From positions 1 to 64,000 of the forward strand of contig JBDHWQ010000003.1 in NCBI GenBank assembly GCA_039810245.1: a stretch of 64,000 nucleotides of DNA. Direction: 5' to 3'. The stretch comes from CALDSL01 sp039810245. Lineage in GTDB: Bacteria > Chloroflexota > Anaerolineae > Anaerolineales > Anaerolineaceae. Made by a program: the position numbers and the translations under genes. This document shows positions 51,062 through 58,596 of this stretch, in pieces. Every line of letters starts with the position of its first letter. Position 1 is the stretch's first letter. Below the pieces are notes generated by a model. That model was not told the origin of the DNA, did not search any database, and was given only the letters and a program-made list of their open reading frames with translations.

Positions 51062-51916
51062 TCAATACTGCGGCGCGCCGGCGGCCCCGCCGGCCACATT
51101 GATCGGCACGGCAAAGCCGATACCGACGAAGAATTCTTCCTCGGTGGGGTTGAGGATGCCCACCACGATGCCCACCACCTGACCGTAACGGTTGAGCAGC
51201 GGCCCGCCCGAGTTGCCCGGGTTCACTGCGCTGTCAATCTGGATCAGCCCTTCCAGGCGCTTGCTACCGTCTTCGGTCTCAAATGAGCGGTTGAAGCCCG
51301 ATATAACCCCCGAGCTCATTGAGCCGTACAGGCCAAACGGGTTACCAACCGCGTAGGCCTCGTCGCCAATCTGCATGGCGTTGGGGTTGCCCAGCACGGC
51401 CGGGAAGAGCAGCGCGGGGAGCTGCTCTGGCTGCACCACAGCGATATCGTTTTCCGGCTGGGTGGCCACCACCTGCCCGCGCGACTGGCTGCCATCCGCG
51501 AAGGTCAGCAGGATTTCGGCAGCTCCGTCCACCACGTGCAGCGCGGTGAGGATATCGCCCTGCTGCGAGATCACCACGCCGCTGCCCAGGCTGTTCTCGT
51601 CGTGGCCCTCGCCATCCGTGCTTTTCGATTGGATCAGTACGAGCGATGGCTGGACAGCGCGGTACACTCGCGCTGAAAATGCGGGCGCAGGCGTGGCGGA
51701 TGCCATCGCCTGCGCGATCACTTCGTTCACCTGCTGGGTAGTCAGCGGCTGCGGGCCGGGGGACAGGGTGTTATACAGCAGCATCCCCAGTGCGGCAGCC
51801 AGGATCCCGGCCAGGAACATGCCTGCCCGTTGGATCGTTTTTCTCAGTTTTTCCCGGCGGTCTGGCAGCGGCGCGGGCGTCTCCACAGCGGGTTCGTCCT
51901 TGCGCACGGTTTTCAT
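51062..51916 (-). CDS. Membrane-anchored trypsin-like serine protease (HtrA/DegP family, no PDZ)
   Basis: The 284-residue protein has a short basic cytoplasmic N-terminus, one membrane helix (about residues 30-50) and an extracytoplasmic chymotrypsin-fold domain with the full triad: His in LTALHVVDG, Asp in ENDIAVV and Ser in GNSGGPLL. It stops after the protease domain, so the PDZ domain of classical HtrA is missing. Location just upstream of moxR suggests an envelope quality-control unit. Upstream ribosome binding site is weak. Confidence 0.87.
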   Translation of the reverse strand: MKTVRKDEPAVETPAPLPDRREKLRKTIQRAGMFLAGILAAALGMLLYNTLSPGPQPLTTQQVNEVIAQAMASATPAPAFSARVYRAVQPSLVLIQSKSTDGEGHDENSLGSGVVISQQGDILTALHVVDGAAEILLTFADGSQSRGQVVATQPENDIAVVQPEQLPALLFPAVLGNPNAMQIGDEAYAVGNPFGLYGSMSSGVISGFNRSFETEDGSKRLEGLIQIDSAVNPGNSGGPLLNRYGQVVGIVVGILNPTEEEFFVGIGFAVPINVAGGAAGAPQY

Positions 51917-52038
51917 AATGGCTCTATTCCGATAATCTTTACCAATTACCTGTATGTTCCCACAGTATAGGGAATCTGGCGTCCCAACGCATTAATTTGG
52001 GATGAGTTTTTACGGGTTGCACAAGGTTTTGGGTGGTT

Positions 52039-52710
52039 TTACTCGGCGCGGTCGGTCTCCGGCTCGGGCCATTCGCCCAGGAATTCAAACCACTGCTTCT
52101 TGACGCACGGATAGTGCTTGGCAGCTTCCACCAGGTCGAGGAAGGCCTTGATAGTAGCGTCGAAGCGCCGCGCCAGGGCTTCATCGCGCAGGCTGCCATC
52201 CTCTTGGAATGCTTTATGCGCCTGGGCCAGGGAGAACATATCTGGGAAGATGCGCGCGCCCAGGTGTTCGAACGGCACGCGCAGCGCCCAAAGCCCGCGG
52301 TTGCCGCCTACCATCGAGGGCGAGGCCGAGAGCAGCAGCCCGTGGCGCTCGTTGAACGGCTGCGGCTTGAAACGCGATACCCAGTCCACCGCGTTTTTTA
52401 GCACGCCGGGCATTGAAGCGTTGTACTCAGGCGAGGCGATCACAAAGGCGTCGTTGGCCAGCAGCCGGTCGTGGAAGGCCTGCGCGCCGGGCGGAAACCC
52501 GCTGCCACTTTCGTCGTCCTGGTCGTAAGATGGCGCGTCGAAATCGCTCATGGCGGCCATATCCACCGTGCCGCCCAGGCGGGTGATGCTTTTGGCTGCC
52601 AGCGCGGCGAGCTGGCTGTTGAGCGATGCCTCGCGCAGCGAAGCCGAAAAAACCAGCAAGCGCACCGGCTCGCGGAATTCAGCACCCGGTTCCGGTTGAG
52701 ATATATTCAT
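52039..52710 (-). CDS. NADPH-dependent FMN reductase family protein
   Basis: The 223-residue protein has the flavodoxin-like NAD(P)H:FMN reductase start (LLVFSASLREASLNSQLAALAA) and the SPEYNASMPGVLKNAVDW motif with a nearby GNRGLWALR. Such enzymes reduce FMN, quinones or azo dyes. About 35 C-terminal residues extend past the usual domain. The ATG at 52710 has AAGGAAAGGG upstream. Confidence 0.87.
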   Translation of the reverse strand: MNISQPEPGAEFREPVRLLVFSASLREASLNSQLAALAAKSITRLGGTVDMAAMSDFDAPSYDQDDESGSGFPPGAQAFHDRLLANDAFVIASPEYNASMPGVLKNAVDWVSRFKPQPFNERHGLLLSASPSMVGGNRGLWALRVPFEHLGARIFPDMFSLAQAHKAFQEDGSLRDEALARRFDATIKAFLDLVEAAKHYPCVKKQWFEFLGEWPEPETDRAE

Positions 52711-52847
52711 CGGCAGTCCCTTTCCTTGCGTTACCAATAGCTATTTTGCTTCTTCCATTATAGGCCTGTGCGTGAACAAGGACGTAAACGCCGGCGACGG
52801 ATCGGGTGTATAAATATTGTATCCACACGCTTTTTTGGAGAAGATCA

Positions 52848-53297
52848 ATGAGCCTGGACCAGGGGTATATTGAACGTAACCGCGCGTCCAGCGCGCACAT
52901 GCGCGCACTGGCGCAGCTGAGCGAGGATGAGCTGCGCACGCCATTGGGCGAGCACTGGACAATCGCTATTATGCTGGTGCACCTGGCGTTTTGGGACCGG
53001 AGGCTGATGGAGGTGCTGGACCGGACGCAAGCCGAGGGCAAGCTGGTGGTTCCGCAGGTGGATATCAGCGTGAACGACCTTTCGCTGCCGCTGTGGGCCG
53101 CTATCCCGCCCAAAGAAGCCGGGCGGATTGCCGTGGAAATTGCCGGGGCCATCGACTGGCGGCTGGAAGGCTACCCACTGCACCTGCTGGAAGAGATATA
53201 CGCCTACCACCCGCGCTGGGTGGAGCGCGCGCAGCATCGTGAGCAGCACATGAGCGAAGCGGAAGAAGCGCTGGCTGCGCGCCGCCGCGCAGCGTGA
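52848..53297 (+). CDS. DinB-like four-helix protein
   Basis: The 149-residue protein has the DinB/mycothiol-dependent-isomerase helical pattern: an early conserved region with EHWTIAIMLVHLAFWDRRL, where His and Asp match metal-ligand positions, and a late helix with EEIYAYHPRWVERAQHREQH carrying further His residues. Many members bind metal and act as thiol-dependent enzymes; the role here is unknown. GGAGAAG precedes the ATG. It converges on a PC4-like gene. Confidence 0.72.
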   Translation: MSLDQGYIERNRASSAHMRALAQLSEDELRTPLGEHWTIAIMLVHLAFWDRRLMEVLDRTQAEGKLVVPQVDISVNDLSLPLWAAIPPKEAGRIAVEIAGAIDWRLEGYPLHLLEEIYAYHPRWVERAQHREQHMSEAEEALAARRRAA

Positions 53298-53307
53298 GCG
53301 AAAAGCG

Positions 53308-53529
53308 CTAGAGCTCCATCCCGTCCAGCAGGGCTTTGAGCGCGCGCAGCTCCTCCAGCGTGAGGGTGACGCCTTTGCCCATCGTTTCGCCATCCGGGGC
53401 CCAATCGCGGATGTCATATTTCGGCTCACGGTCCTTCCAGGAGATCAGGTTGAGCTCTTTGGCCCATCCGCGGCCGCTGGTGGACAGCACGCCCAGCTTT
53501 TTTACGATTTCGAACTTGATATCAGCCAT
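53308..53529 (-). CDS. YdbC/PC4-family single-stranded DNA-binding-like protein
   Basis: The 73-residue protein matches the YdbC-type PC4 domain: KFEIVKKLGVLSTSGRGWAKELNLISW, then YDIRDWAPDGETMGKGVTLTLEEL. PC4-like proteins form dimers that bind single-stranded nucleic acid. GGGAGGAAT precedes the ATG. It is downstream of, and in the same direction as, the decayed sortase-like gene, with a long hairpin between. Confidence 0.87.
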   Translation of the reverse strand: MADIKFEIVKKLGVLSTSGRGWAKELNLISWKDREPKYDIRDWAPDGETMGKGVTLTLEELRALKALLDGMEL

Positions 53530-53565
53530 GGGTATTCCTCCCTGGCGCATATTGTACACGTGTTG

Positions 53566-53611
53566 CCGTTCCGAGAAAAAACAGCTCGCAGGCTGTTTTT
53601 TCTCGGAACGG
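53566..53611. terminator. Perfect 19-bp hairpin, probable bidirectional terminator
   Basis: The arms 53566-53584 and 53593-53611 are perfectly complementary around an eight-base loop and include a T6 run on both strands. It immediately follows the stop of the pseudogene ending at 53614. Confidence 0.75.
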
Positions 53612-53613
53612 AT

Positions 53614-54285
53614 TTATTTTTCGGCTGCCGTCTTTACCAGTACGGTGCGCGCCACGCTGCGCCAGCGGTAGGTTTTGCTGGCGGCATCGTAGCCCTGGCA
53701 GGTGATCAGGGTCAGCCAGGGCTGGTCTTCGTGGCGCAGCACGCCGGTGATGTTAGCCCGGATGCCCAGCGCGGGGATTTCCAGCCACACTTTGCCCAGA
53801 GCAGTGTAGGCCAGCGCGCCAGGCTGCGGTGGCAGGGCGGTGACACTCCCCGGCGCAAAGCCGGTGGCAGGCAGCAGATCGGCGCTGGCGGGGTGCTGTC
53901 GTCCGGCACGCTGGCTCCGGGCAGCACGAACACCTCGTACAGGCGCGCGTCCACCGCCGCTGATGGCGAAAGACGCCTGTCCCGGCCTGGTGATGGTCAT
54001 ATCGCGGTCGACGACGAGCGGAGTGCTCGTCGCCGGGGTGGGTGCTGAGGCCGAATGTAATCTCGCCGCTGGCCGGCACGCAGGCCACAGCCGTGCGCAG
54101 GCTGCCCGCGCCGCTGTCGGCGTTACTGGTCACAAGTATGCTGTCAGACTGTGCCGCCACGCTCAGGCCGCGCGCCTTGGCGCGCACAAGGCCACCAGAA
54201 GCGCAAGAACGGCCAGCACGCGCATCACAGCCACGTGAACAAGGCTGTTTTCCAGCCTGTCCGGAAACAGTAAAACACGTTTCAT
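53614..54285 (-). pseudogene. Decayed secreted protein gene with sortase-like C-terminus
   Basis: Pieces of one ancestral gene lie in different frames on the minus strand: a start at 54285 with a signal-peptide-like segment (MRVLAVLALLVALCA), a stop, then VTSNADSGAGSLRTAV (CSLREA/Pmp-type repeat), then a frame change to TITRPGQASFAISGGG, another to DARLYEVFVLPGASVPD, and then LPATGFAPG with a sortase remnant ending in LITCQGYD and WRSVARTVLVK. Compared with the intact domain at 5.0 kb, about 85 residues including the catalytic His are deleted in frame. At least four disablements make it a pseudogene. Confidence 0.8.
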
Positions 54286-54321
54286 GGCGGAGAATTCCCC
54301 TGACAACTACTGAATTCGTAC

Positions 54322-54359
54322 AAAAAGAAAAAAAGGGCACAACAATTATGGTTGTGCCC
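54322..54359 (-). terminator. Rho-independent terminator
   Basis: A perfect nine-base-pair stem (54335-54343 with 54351-54359) is followed on the minus strand by a long T-rich tract (T7-C-T5). It ends transcription from the YdeI-like gene. Confidence 0.92.
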
Positions 54360-54407
54360 ATCTCTACTGCCGAACTACGAAGGGTTAAGGCATCTGTAAG
54401 ATGTAGA

Positions 54408-54884
54408 TTAGCCCTTGCCGGCGCGCAGATCGTCCACAGCTTTGGCGATTCGCCGCTGGCGCGTCTCCGGCGTTTTGGCGCCTTCAATGGATAGCACCCA
54501 ACGGCGCTTATTGCTGTACGAGAGGGTGTCAAACGCTCGCTGCGCATCTGCATCGGTAGCCAATACCGCGGCAAAATCTGGCGGCACATCCACCACACGT
54601 GGTTCGGTATCCAACACCATAATCACCGTCACTATCTCCCCGGCGTGAAGCCCGGCAGCCTCGCGGTGTTCTGCTGCTACGGGGATCATGTACACACCGC
54701 GATAAGCCGCAACGGTAGTGCGGTACGTATGCGCTCCTAAGGTGACGCGCACGGGCGGACGTTTTCCTGCGCCCAGCGCTTCCACTACCTGCTCCGGCAC
54801 CTGAATCCCGGTGGCTGTCTTTCCTTCCAGGCGTAGTTCAGCCTGAAAAACCTGCTGATGCACATTTATTTTGGTTTCGCCCAT
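54408..54884 (-). CDS. DUF1905/YdeI-like protein
   Basis: The 158-residue protein has an N-terminal beta-rich DUF1905 domain (about 8-95) and a C-terminal OmdA/YdeI helical segment (about 100-155; DTLSYSNKRRWVLSIEGAKTPETRQRRIAKAV). Proteins of this layout are called bacteriocin-protection or OmpD-associated proteins, though the biochemical role is unclear. CAGGAGGG precedes the ATG. It is the last gene of a three-gene run with DUF2277 and VOC proteins. Confidence 0.87.
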   Translation of the reverse strand: MGETKINVHQQVFQAELRLEGKTATGIQVPEQVVEALGAGKRPPVRVTLGAHTYRTTVAAYRGVYMIPVAAEHREAAGLHAGEIVTVIMVLDTEPRVVDVPPDFAAVLATDADAQRAFDTLSYSNKRRWVLSIEGAKTPETRQRRIAKAVDDLRAGKG

Positions 54885-54898
54885 CCCATGCCCTCCTG

Positions 54899-55279
54899 TT
54901 AAGTCTGAGTGATCAGCAGTAGGTTGCCACAGGTGTCATCCAGGATCGCCTCGTAGCCGCCCCACTCGGCCTGGGTAGGCTCTTTGCGAAAAGCCACGCC
55001 TTTTTCTTTCAGCCGGGCATAAGTTTCGTGGATATCTGTGACGCTGAAGACCATTACAGGGAAGCCTTCGGAATACATGGTCTGCTGAAAAGCTTTACTG
55101 GCCGGGTGATCATTGGGCTCAAGCAGCAGCCCGGTGCCATCCGGGTCTTCCGGTGCAGTTACAATAGCCAACCGCGCATCTGGGACAAACATCCTACGCA
55201 CAAAGCCCAGGGTTTCGGTATAGAAGGCATAGGCTTTCAGAGGGTCGTTTACGATAATGCTCACCATTGTGATTTTCAT
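54899..55279 (-). CDS. Glyoxalase/VOC-superfamily protein
   Basis: The 126-residue protein has two beta-alpha-beta-beta-beta VOC modules, beginning KITMVSIIVNDPLKAYAFYTETLGF and ending YEAILDDTCGNLLLITQ. VOC proteins include glyoxalase I, dioxygenases and antibiotic-binding proteins. Only some of the usual metal ligands (a late Glu) are evident, so the function is not assigned. GGAGGAAG precedes the ATG, which overlaps the DUF2277 stop by four bases. Confidence 0.88.
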   Translation of the reverse strand: MKITMVSIIVNDPLKAYAFYTETLGFVRRMFVPDARLAIVTAPEDPDGTGLLLEPNDHPASKAFQQTMYSEGFPVMVFSVTDIHETYARLKEKGVAFRKEPTQAEWGGYEAILDDTCGNLLLITQT

Positions 55280-55530
55280 AGATCTTCCTCCGGTCGGTGT
55301 ATGATTTCCAGCCGCCCGGCCGCCGGGCGGCGGCTGGATTGCAGCGCGCCCAGCAGATTGCTAGAGGCAGCCGCGACTGCGTCCACGGCGGCGTCGAAGG
55401 CTGCCTGGTTGGCACGCGAAGGTGCGCGGTAGCCGCTGATCTTACGCACGTACTGCAGCGCCGCAGCGCGGATTTCTTCCTGCCCGGCGGGCGGCTCAAC
55501 TGCGTGTAAACGGTGGATACTACGGCACAT
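55276..55530 (-). CDS. DUF2277 family protein
   Basis: The 84-residue protein matches DUF2277: MCRSIHRLHAVEPPA at the N-terminus, EIRAAALQYVRKISG in the middle, and an Ala-rich helix after. The N-terminal Met-Cys-Arg start is characteristic. AGGAGAGCC precedes the ATG at 55530. It is coupled to the VOC gene by ATGA. Function unknown for the family. Confidence 0.87.
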   Translation of the reverse strand: MCRSIHRLHAVEPPAGQEEIRAAALQYVRKISGYRAPSRANQAAFDAAVDAVAAASSNLLGALQSSRRPAAGRLEIIHRPEEDL

Positions 55531-55591
55531 GGCTCTCTCCTGACGCGGTTCGGTGTGTGCACAGTATAGGGATTTTGGGCGCGATGTCCAA

Positions 55592-55629
55592 GCGCAAAAA
55601 TAACCTGCCACGGCAGGTTATTTTTGCGC
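55592..55629. terminator. Perfect 18-bp hairpin terminator
   Basis: The arms 55592-55609 and 55612-55629 are perfectly complementary with a two-base centre and a T-rich 3' arm (TTATTTTT) on the minus strand. It follows the membrane protein gene ending at 55686. Confidence 0.7.
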
Positions 55630-55685
55630 GCATCGCTATTTTCCACGCCCGGCATTTTACCCGGCGTAAGCGGGTTTTTCTGGTT

Positions 55686-56327
55686 TCAGGTGGGTTTCCA
55701 GATCTCCCGCCATCCGGGCGAGCGCAGACCGCGCGCCAGCGCATAGTGGTACAGCCGCAGGCTGCCAATGGCGAACGCCACCTGCCCGGTCGCGTTGGTG
55801 ATTTCCTCGGTCCACTGCCGCGCCAGGGTTTGCTCGCTGGAGGCCATCGCGCCCATCGCTACCAGGCACAGGAAGGAAACGATAAACGCCGCGGCCGCGG
55901 CGCGCTGCCCGCGCCGGAAGCAGGCATAGGTGAGGATGCCGTTCAGCCCCATGGCGGCCAGCGTCATCACCGCCAGGAATGGGATTTTCCACGTGGCCAT
56001 GGCCATCAGCGGCGTGGCTTGCGCCGCGCGGCCTTCGCGCGCAACGGCGATGGCCGTGATCATCAACGCCAGAAAGCCGGGCGCGGCCAGCAGGAATTGC
56101 ACTTCGCTCATCCAGGTGATGTCGGCTGTACCGGTGGTGTAGAGTAGTTTCCACAATGCCTTGAGGAAACCACCCAGAAATACCAGCGCGCCGCCCACCG
56201 TGGCCATGCGCGCCTGCCCGGCGCTACACAGCAGCCGGGTAGTGCAGGTGTAATAAACAGCGCCAACCAAAAAGGCGAGCGGCGGTAATAGATCGAACAG
56301 CGCGAGCAATAGCGGATAGGTGTCCAT
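55686..56327 (-). CDS. Multi-spanning membrane protein, function unknown
   Basis: The 213-residue protein has about six hydrophobic segments with short loops and two Cys in the loop after the first helix (YYTCTTRLLCSAGQ). No family signature is recognised. The C-terminal 30 residues are polar and probably cytosolic. It has its own terminator downstream. It may be a small integral membrane enzyme or sensor; no evidence decides. Confidence 0.7.
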   Translation of the reverse strand: MDTYPLLLALFDLLPPLAFLVGAVYYTCTTRLLCSAGQARMATVGGALVFLGGFLKALWKLLYTTGTADITWMSEVQFLLAAPGFLALMITAIAVAREGRAAQATPLMAMATWKIPFLAVMTLAAMGLNGILTYACFRRGQRAAAAAFIVSFLCLVAMGAMASSEQTLARQWTEEITNATGQVAFAIGSLRLYHYALARGLRSPGWREIWKPT

Positions 56328-56443
56328 TGGTCTGCCTGTGTACCCCCTGCTAGCGGGCCGGTGAACGGAATATGATTTGTGGATGGGATGTCGTTTTGAT
56401 TATAGCATTCGCGTCAAGGGATGGGTGCAATACACCGGCTGTA

Positions 56444-56485
56444 CAACCGGGCTACCGGGCCAGATGCGGCCCGGTAGCCCGGTTG
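56444..56485. other. Perfect 18-bp hairpin
   Basis: The arms 56444-56461 and 56468-56485 are perfectly complementary around a six-base loop. It lies 25 bases after the stop of the gene at 56510 (minus strand). There is no clear U-run, so termination strength is uncertain. Confidence 0.6.
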
Positions 56486-56509
56486 CCTTTGTTCGCAGGC
56501 AGGCGTGGA

Positions 56510-56755
56510 TCAGCCGGACTTCTGCGTGGGCAGGTCCTGATCCTGCTGGCGGAAGGCCAGGCCGCGCTCGTCCATAGCCTGGCGCAGCACGCTCAGCGCA
56601 TTGGGACCAACGCCGTGCAGCCGCTTCACCTCTTCCTCGCTGTACTGCGCGAGCTGCTCCAGGCTGGTGATTCCGGCGCCGGTCAGCGCGCGCTGCGCGG
56701 GAGCGGACAGTTGTGGGGGCAGGTTTCCGCCCGGTAAAGAAACGTTTTTTGCCAT
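56510..56755 (-). CDS. Small helix-hairpin-helix protein
   Basis: The 81-residue protein has a helix-hairpin-helix-like pair: LSAPAQRALTGAGITSLEQLAQY and EEEVKRLHGVGPNALSVLRQAMDERGL, similar to the RNA polymerase alpha C-terminal domain. Family members of this size are annotated as RNA polymerase alpha-CTD-like DNA-binding proteins. The ATG at 56755 has GGAGG upstream. It follows the GT2 gene by 23 bases. Confidence 0.82.
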   Translation of the reverse strand: MAKNVSLPGGNLPPQLSAPAQRALTGAGITSLEQLAQYSEEEVKRLHGVGPNALSVLRQAMDERGLAFRQQDQDLPTQKSG

Positions 56756-56778
56756 ATCATCCTCCAATACGATTTTGT

Positions 56779-57939
56779 CTATAACCAGCGCCACCCGGTG
56801 GGGGCCACGGCGCGGTCTTTCCAGGTGGCGCAGCCGGTGATGCTGAGCACCAGCGAGCGCAGTGCTACCACGGCGCTGGCCAGCACCACCAGCGGGTACA
56901 GCAGGGCCAGCCTGGCCGGCAGGCGCAGCGCGATATACGGCAGCATCCAGGTGAGCAGCCCCAGCCCGGCGCACAGCAACAGTGCTTCCACCGGCACGCC
57001 AGAGTCTGCACCCAGCGTGCGCAGCACCAGCAGCACGAACGGCAGCCAGAACAGCATCAGCAGCCAGGCAAATACAAACAGGAACGGCAGCAGCCGCGAG
57101 CCGAATGCGGCGAAGTAGTTCTTCGAAAAGCCCTCGAACGCTTCGCGCCCACTGCGGTACATGCGGCACGTCACCAGGTCAGCAACAGCAGCCAGCCTCC
57201 AGCGCAGCCCCGAGGCTTTCACGTGACGCGCCAGCGCCAGGTCGTCTACCGGCGACAGCCCCAGCGCAGTATGCCCGCCGATCTGTTCGTACGCTGCGCG
57301 GCGGAAGAGCAGGATCTGCCCCACCGCGCTGGAGAGCGCCGGCAGCCGCAGCCGGTAGGCCAGCCACAGCGGGATGAAGGCCAGCGTCGCCCAGCTAAAG
57401 AACGGCACCAGCAGGCGCTCGCCCCAGGAGCCCACTTCCTGGCGCGGGAAACCGCTGAGCAGGTCGGCATTTTCGCCCAGCAGCGCCGCCACTAGCGCGC
57501 GCAGCGCACCGGGCGCGTGGCGCGTATCGGCGTCGGTGAACAGCAGCAGCTCGCCGCCTGCCTGGCGCGCGAGCTGGGCGCAGGCCCAGTTTTTACCCAG
57601 CATGTTCTCGGGCGTGGGGCTGCCGACCAGCACGCGCAGCCGTGCGTCATCCGTGGCCAACGCATCGAGGATAACGCGCGTGCCGTCGCTGGACTGGTCA
57701 TCCAACACCAGCAGCTCGAAATCCGGGTAGTCCTGCGCCAGCAGCGACCGGGCGCAGTCGCGGATGTTGCCGGCCTCATCCCGCGCCGGCACCAGGATCG
57801 ACACGCGCGGCCAGCGCGGCGGAAGCGCGTGCTGCCGCGCGCGGCGCAGCAGCGCGATGTTGCTCAGGATCACCACCAGGAGGAGGACTTGAAAGACGAT
57901 CAGATGAGCGATTTCCCCCAGGCTCCAAAAATTGCTCAT
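56779..57939 (-). CDS. Family 2 glycosyltransferase, membrane-associated
   Basis: The 386-residue protein has an N-terminal membrane helix, a GT-A domain (VSILVPARDEAGNIRDCARSLLAQDYPDFELLVLDDQSSDGT, then LLLFTDADTRHAPGAL carrying the DxD motif), the later SPVDDLALARHVK segment, and about four C-terminal membrane helices. It resembles carotenoid or hopanoid glycosyltransferases (HpnB/CruC-like). GGAGGAAAGCC precedes the ATG at 57939, which is three bases from the plsY stop. Acceptor unknown. Confidence 0.88.
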   Translation of the reverse strand: MSNFWSLGEIAHLIVFQVLLLVVILSNIALLRRARQHALPPRWPRVSILVPARDEAGNIRDCARSLLAQDYPDFELLVLDDQSSDGTRVILDALATDDARLRVLVGSPTPENMLGKNWACAQLARQAGGELLLFTDADTRHAPGALRALVAALLGENADLLSGFPRQEVGSWGERLLVPFFSWATLAFIPLWLAYRLRLPALSSAVGQILLFRRAAYEQIGGHTALGLSPVDDLALARHVKASGLRWRLAAVADLVTCRMYRSGREAFEGFSKNYFAAFGSRLLPFLFVFAWLLMLFWLPFVLLVLRTLGADSGVPVEALLLCAGLGLLTWMLPYIALRLPARLALLYPLVVLASAVVALRSLVLSITGCATWKDRAVAPTGWRWL

Positions 57940-57941
57940 GG

Positions 57942-58559
57942 TCAGGCTTTCCTCCGCTCCTGCTGGCGCTCCGTGGCTTTCCAATGCCGCAGCCGCGGCT
58001 GCCGGCGCAGGTCGGCGCGGTGGGTCCAAATTAGCAGCAGGGTTTGCAGTGCCCAGGCGCCCAGCAGCAGCGGGTCGGGCAGCCATACCAGCAGCGTGGC
58101 CACAATCACCAGCAGCGCAAACAACACCGCCCACCCGGGCGGTGTGAGCAGCGCGATACCAATGATCACTCCCAGCAGGGCGGGGATGGATGCTTTCCAC
58201 AGCGTCAGACCGATCCACATACCCAGCGCAGTGGCGAGCGCTTTGCCGCCATGGAAACGCAGGAAAGGCGAGAAGGCATGCCCGACCACCGGGGCAATGG
58301 CGATCAGCAGCATGGGCGCGCCGCGTATCCCCAGGTTAACGTAGGCATAGCCCACCGGCCCGGCGGCTTTGGCCACGTCGAGCAGCAGGACGAGCAGCGC
58401 CAGTCCCTTACTGCCCGCGCGCAGCACATTGGCCGAGCCGGGGTTGCCATCCCCCACCTGGCGCACATCGCGTCCCAACACGCGCCGGCCCAGCCAGACG
58501 GAAAATGGAAGCGACCCAAGCAAAAACGTTCCCAGCGCATACGCAATCCATTCGCCCAT
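57942..58559 (-). CDS. plsY: Glycerol-3-phosphate acyltransferase PlsY
   Basis: The 205-residue membrane protein has the PlsY motifs: GSLPFSVWLGR (motif 1), GDGNPGSANVLRA (motif 2), and GHAFSPFLRFHGGKALATALG (motif 3). PlsY acylates glycerol-3-phosphate from acyl phosphate in the first step of phospholipid synthesis. A basic C-terminal tail extends about 25 residues past the last helix. TATAAT lies nine bases before the chosen ATG, so the message may have little or no leader. Confidence 0.93.
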   Translation of the reverse strand: MGEWIAYALGTFLLGSLPFSVWLGRRVLGRDVRQVGDGNPGSANVLRAGSKGLALLVLLLDVAKAAGPVGYAYVNLGIRGAPMLLIAIAPVVGHAFSPFLRFHGGKALATALGMWIGLTLWKASIPALLGVIIGIALLTPPGWAVLFALLVIVATLLVWLPDPLLLGAWALQTLLLIWTHRADLRRQPRLRHWKATERQQERRKA

Positions 58560-58596
58560 AAGAACATTATAGCGGAATCGCGTCGCGCCCTGTATC

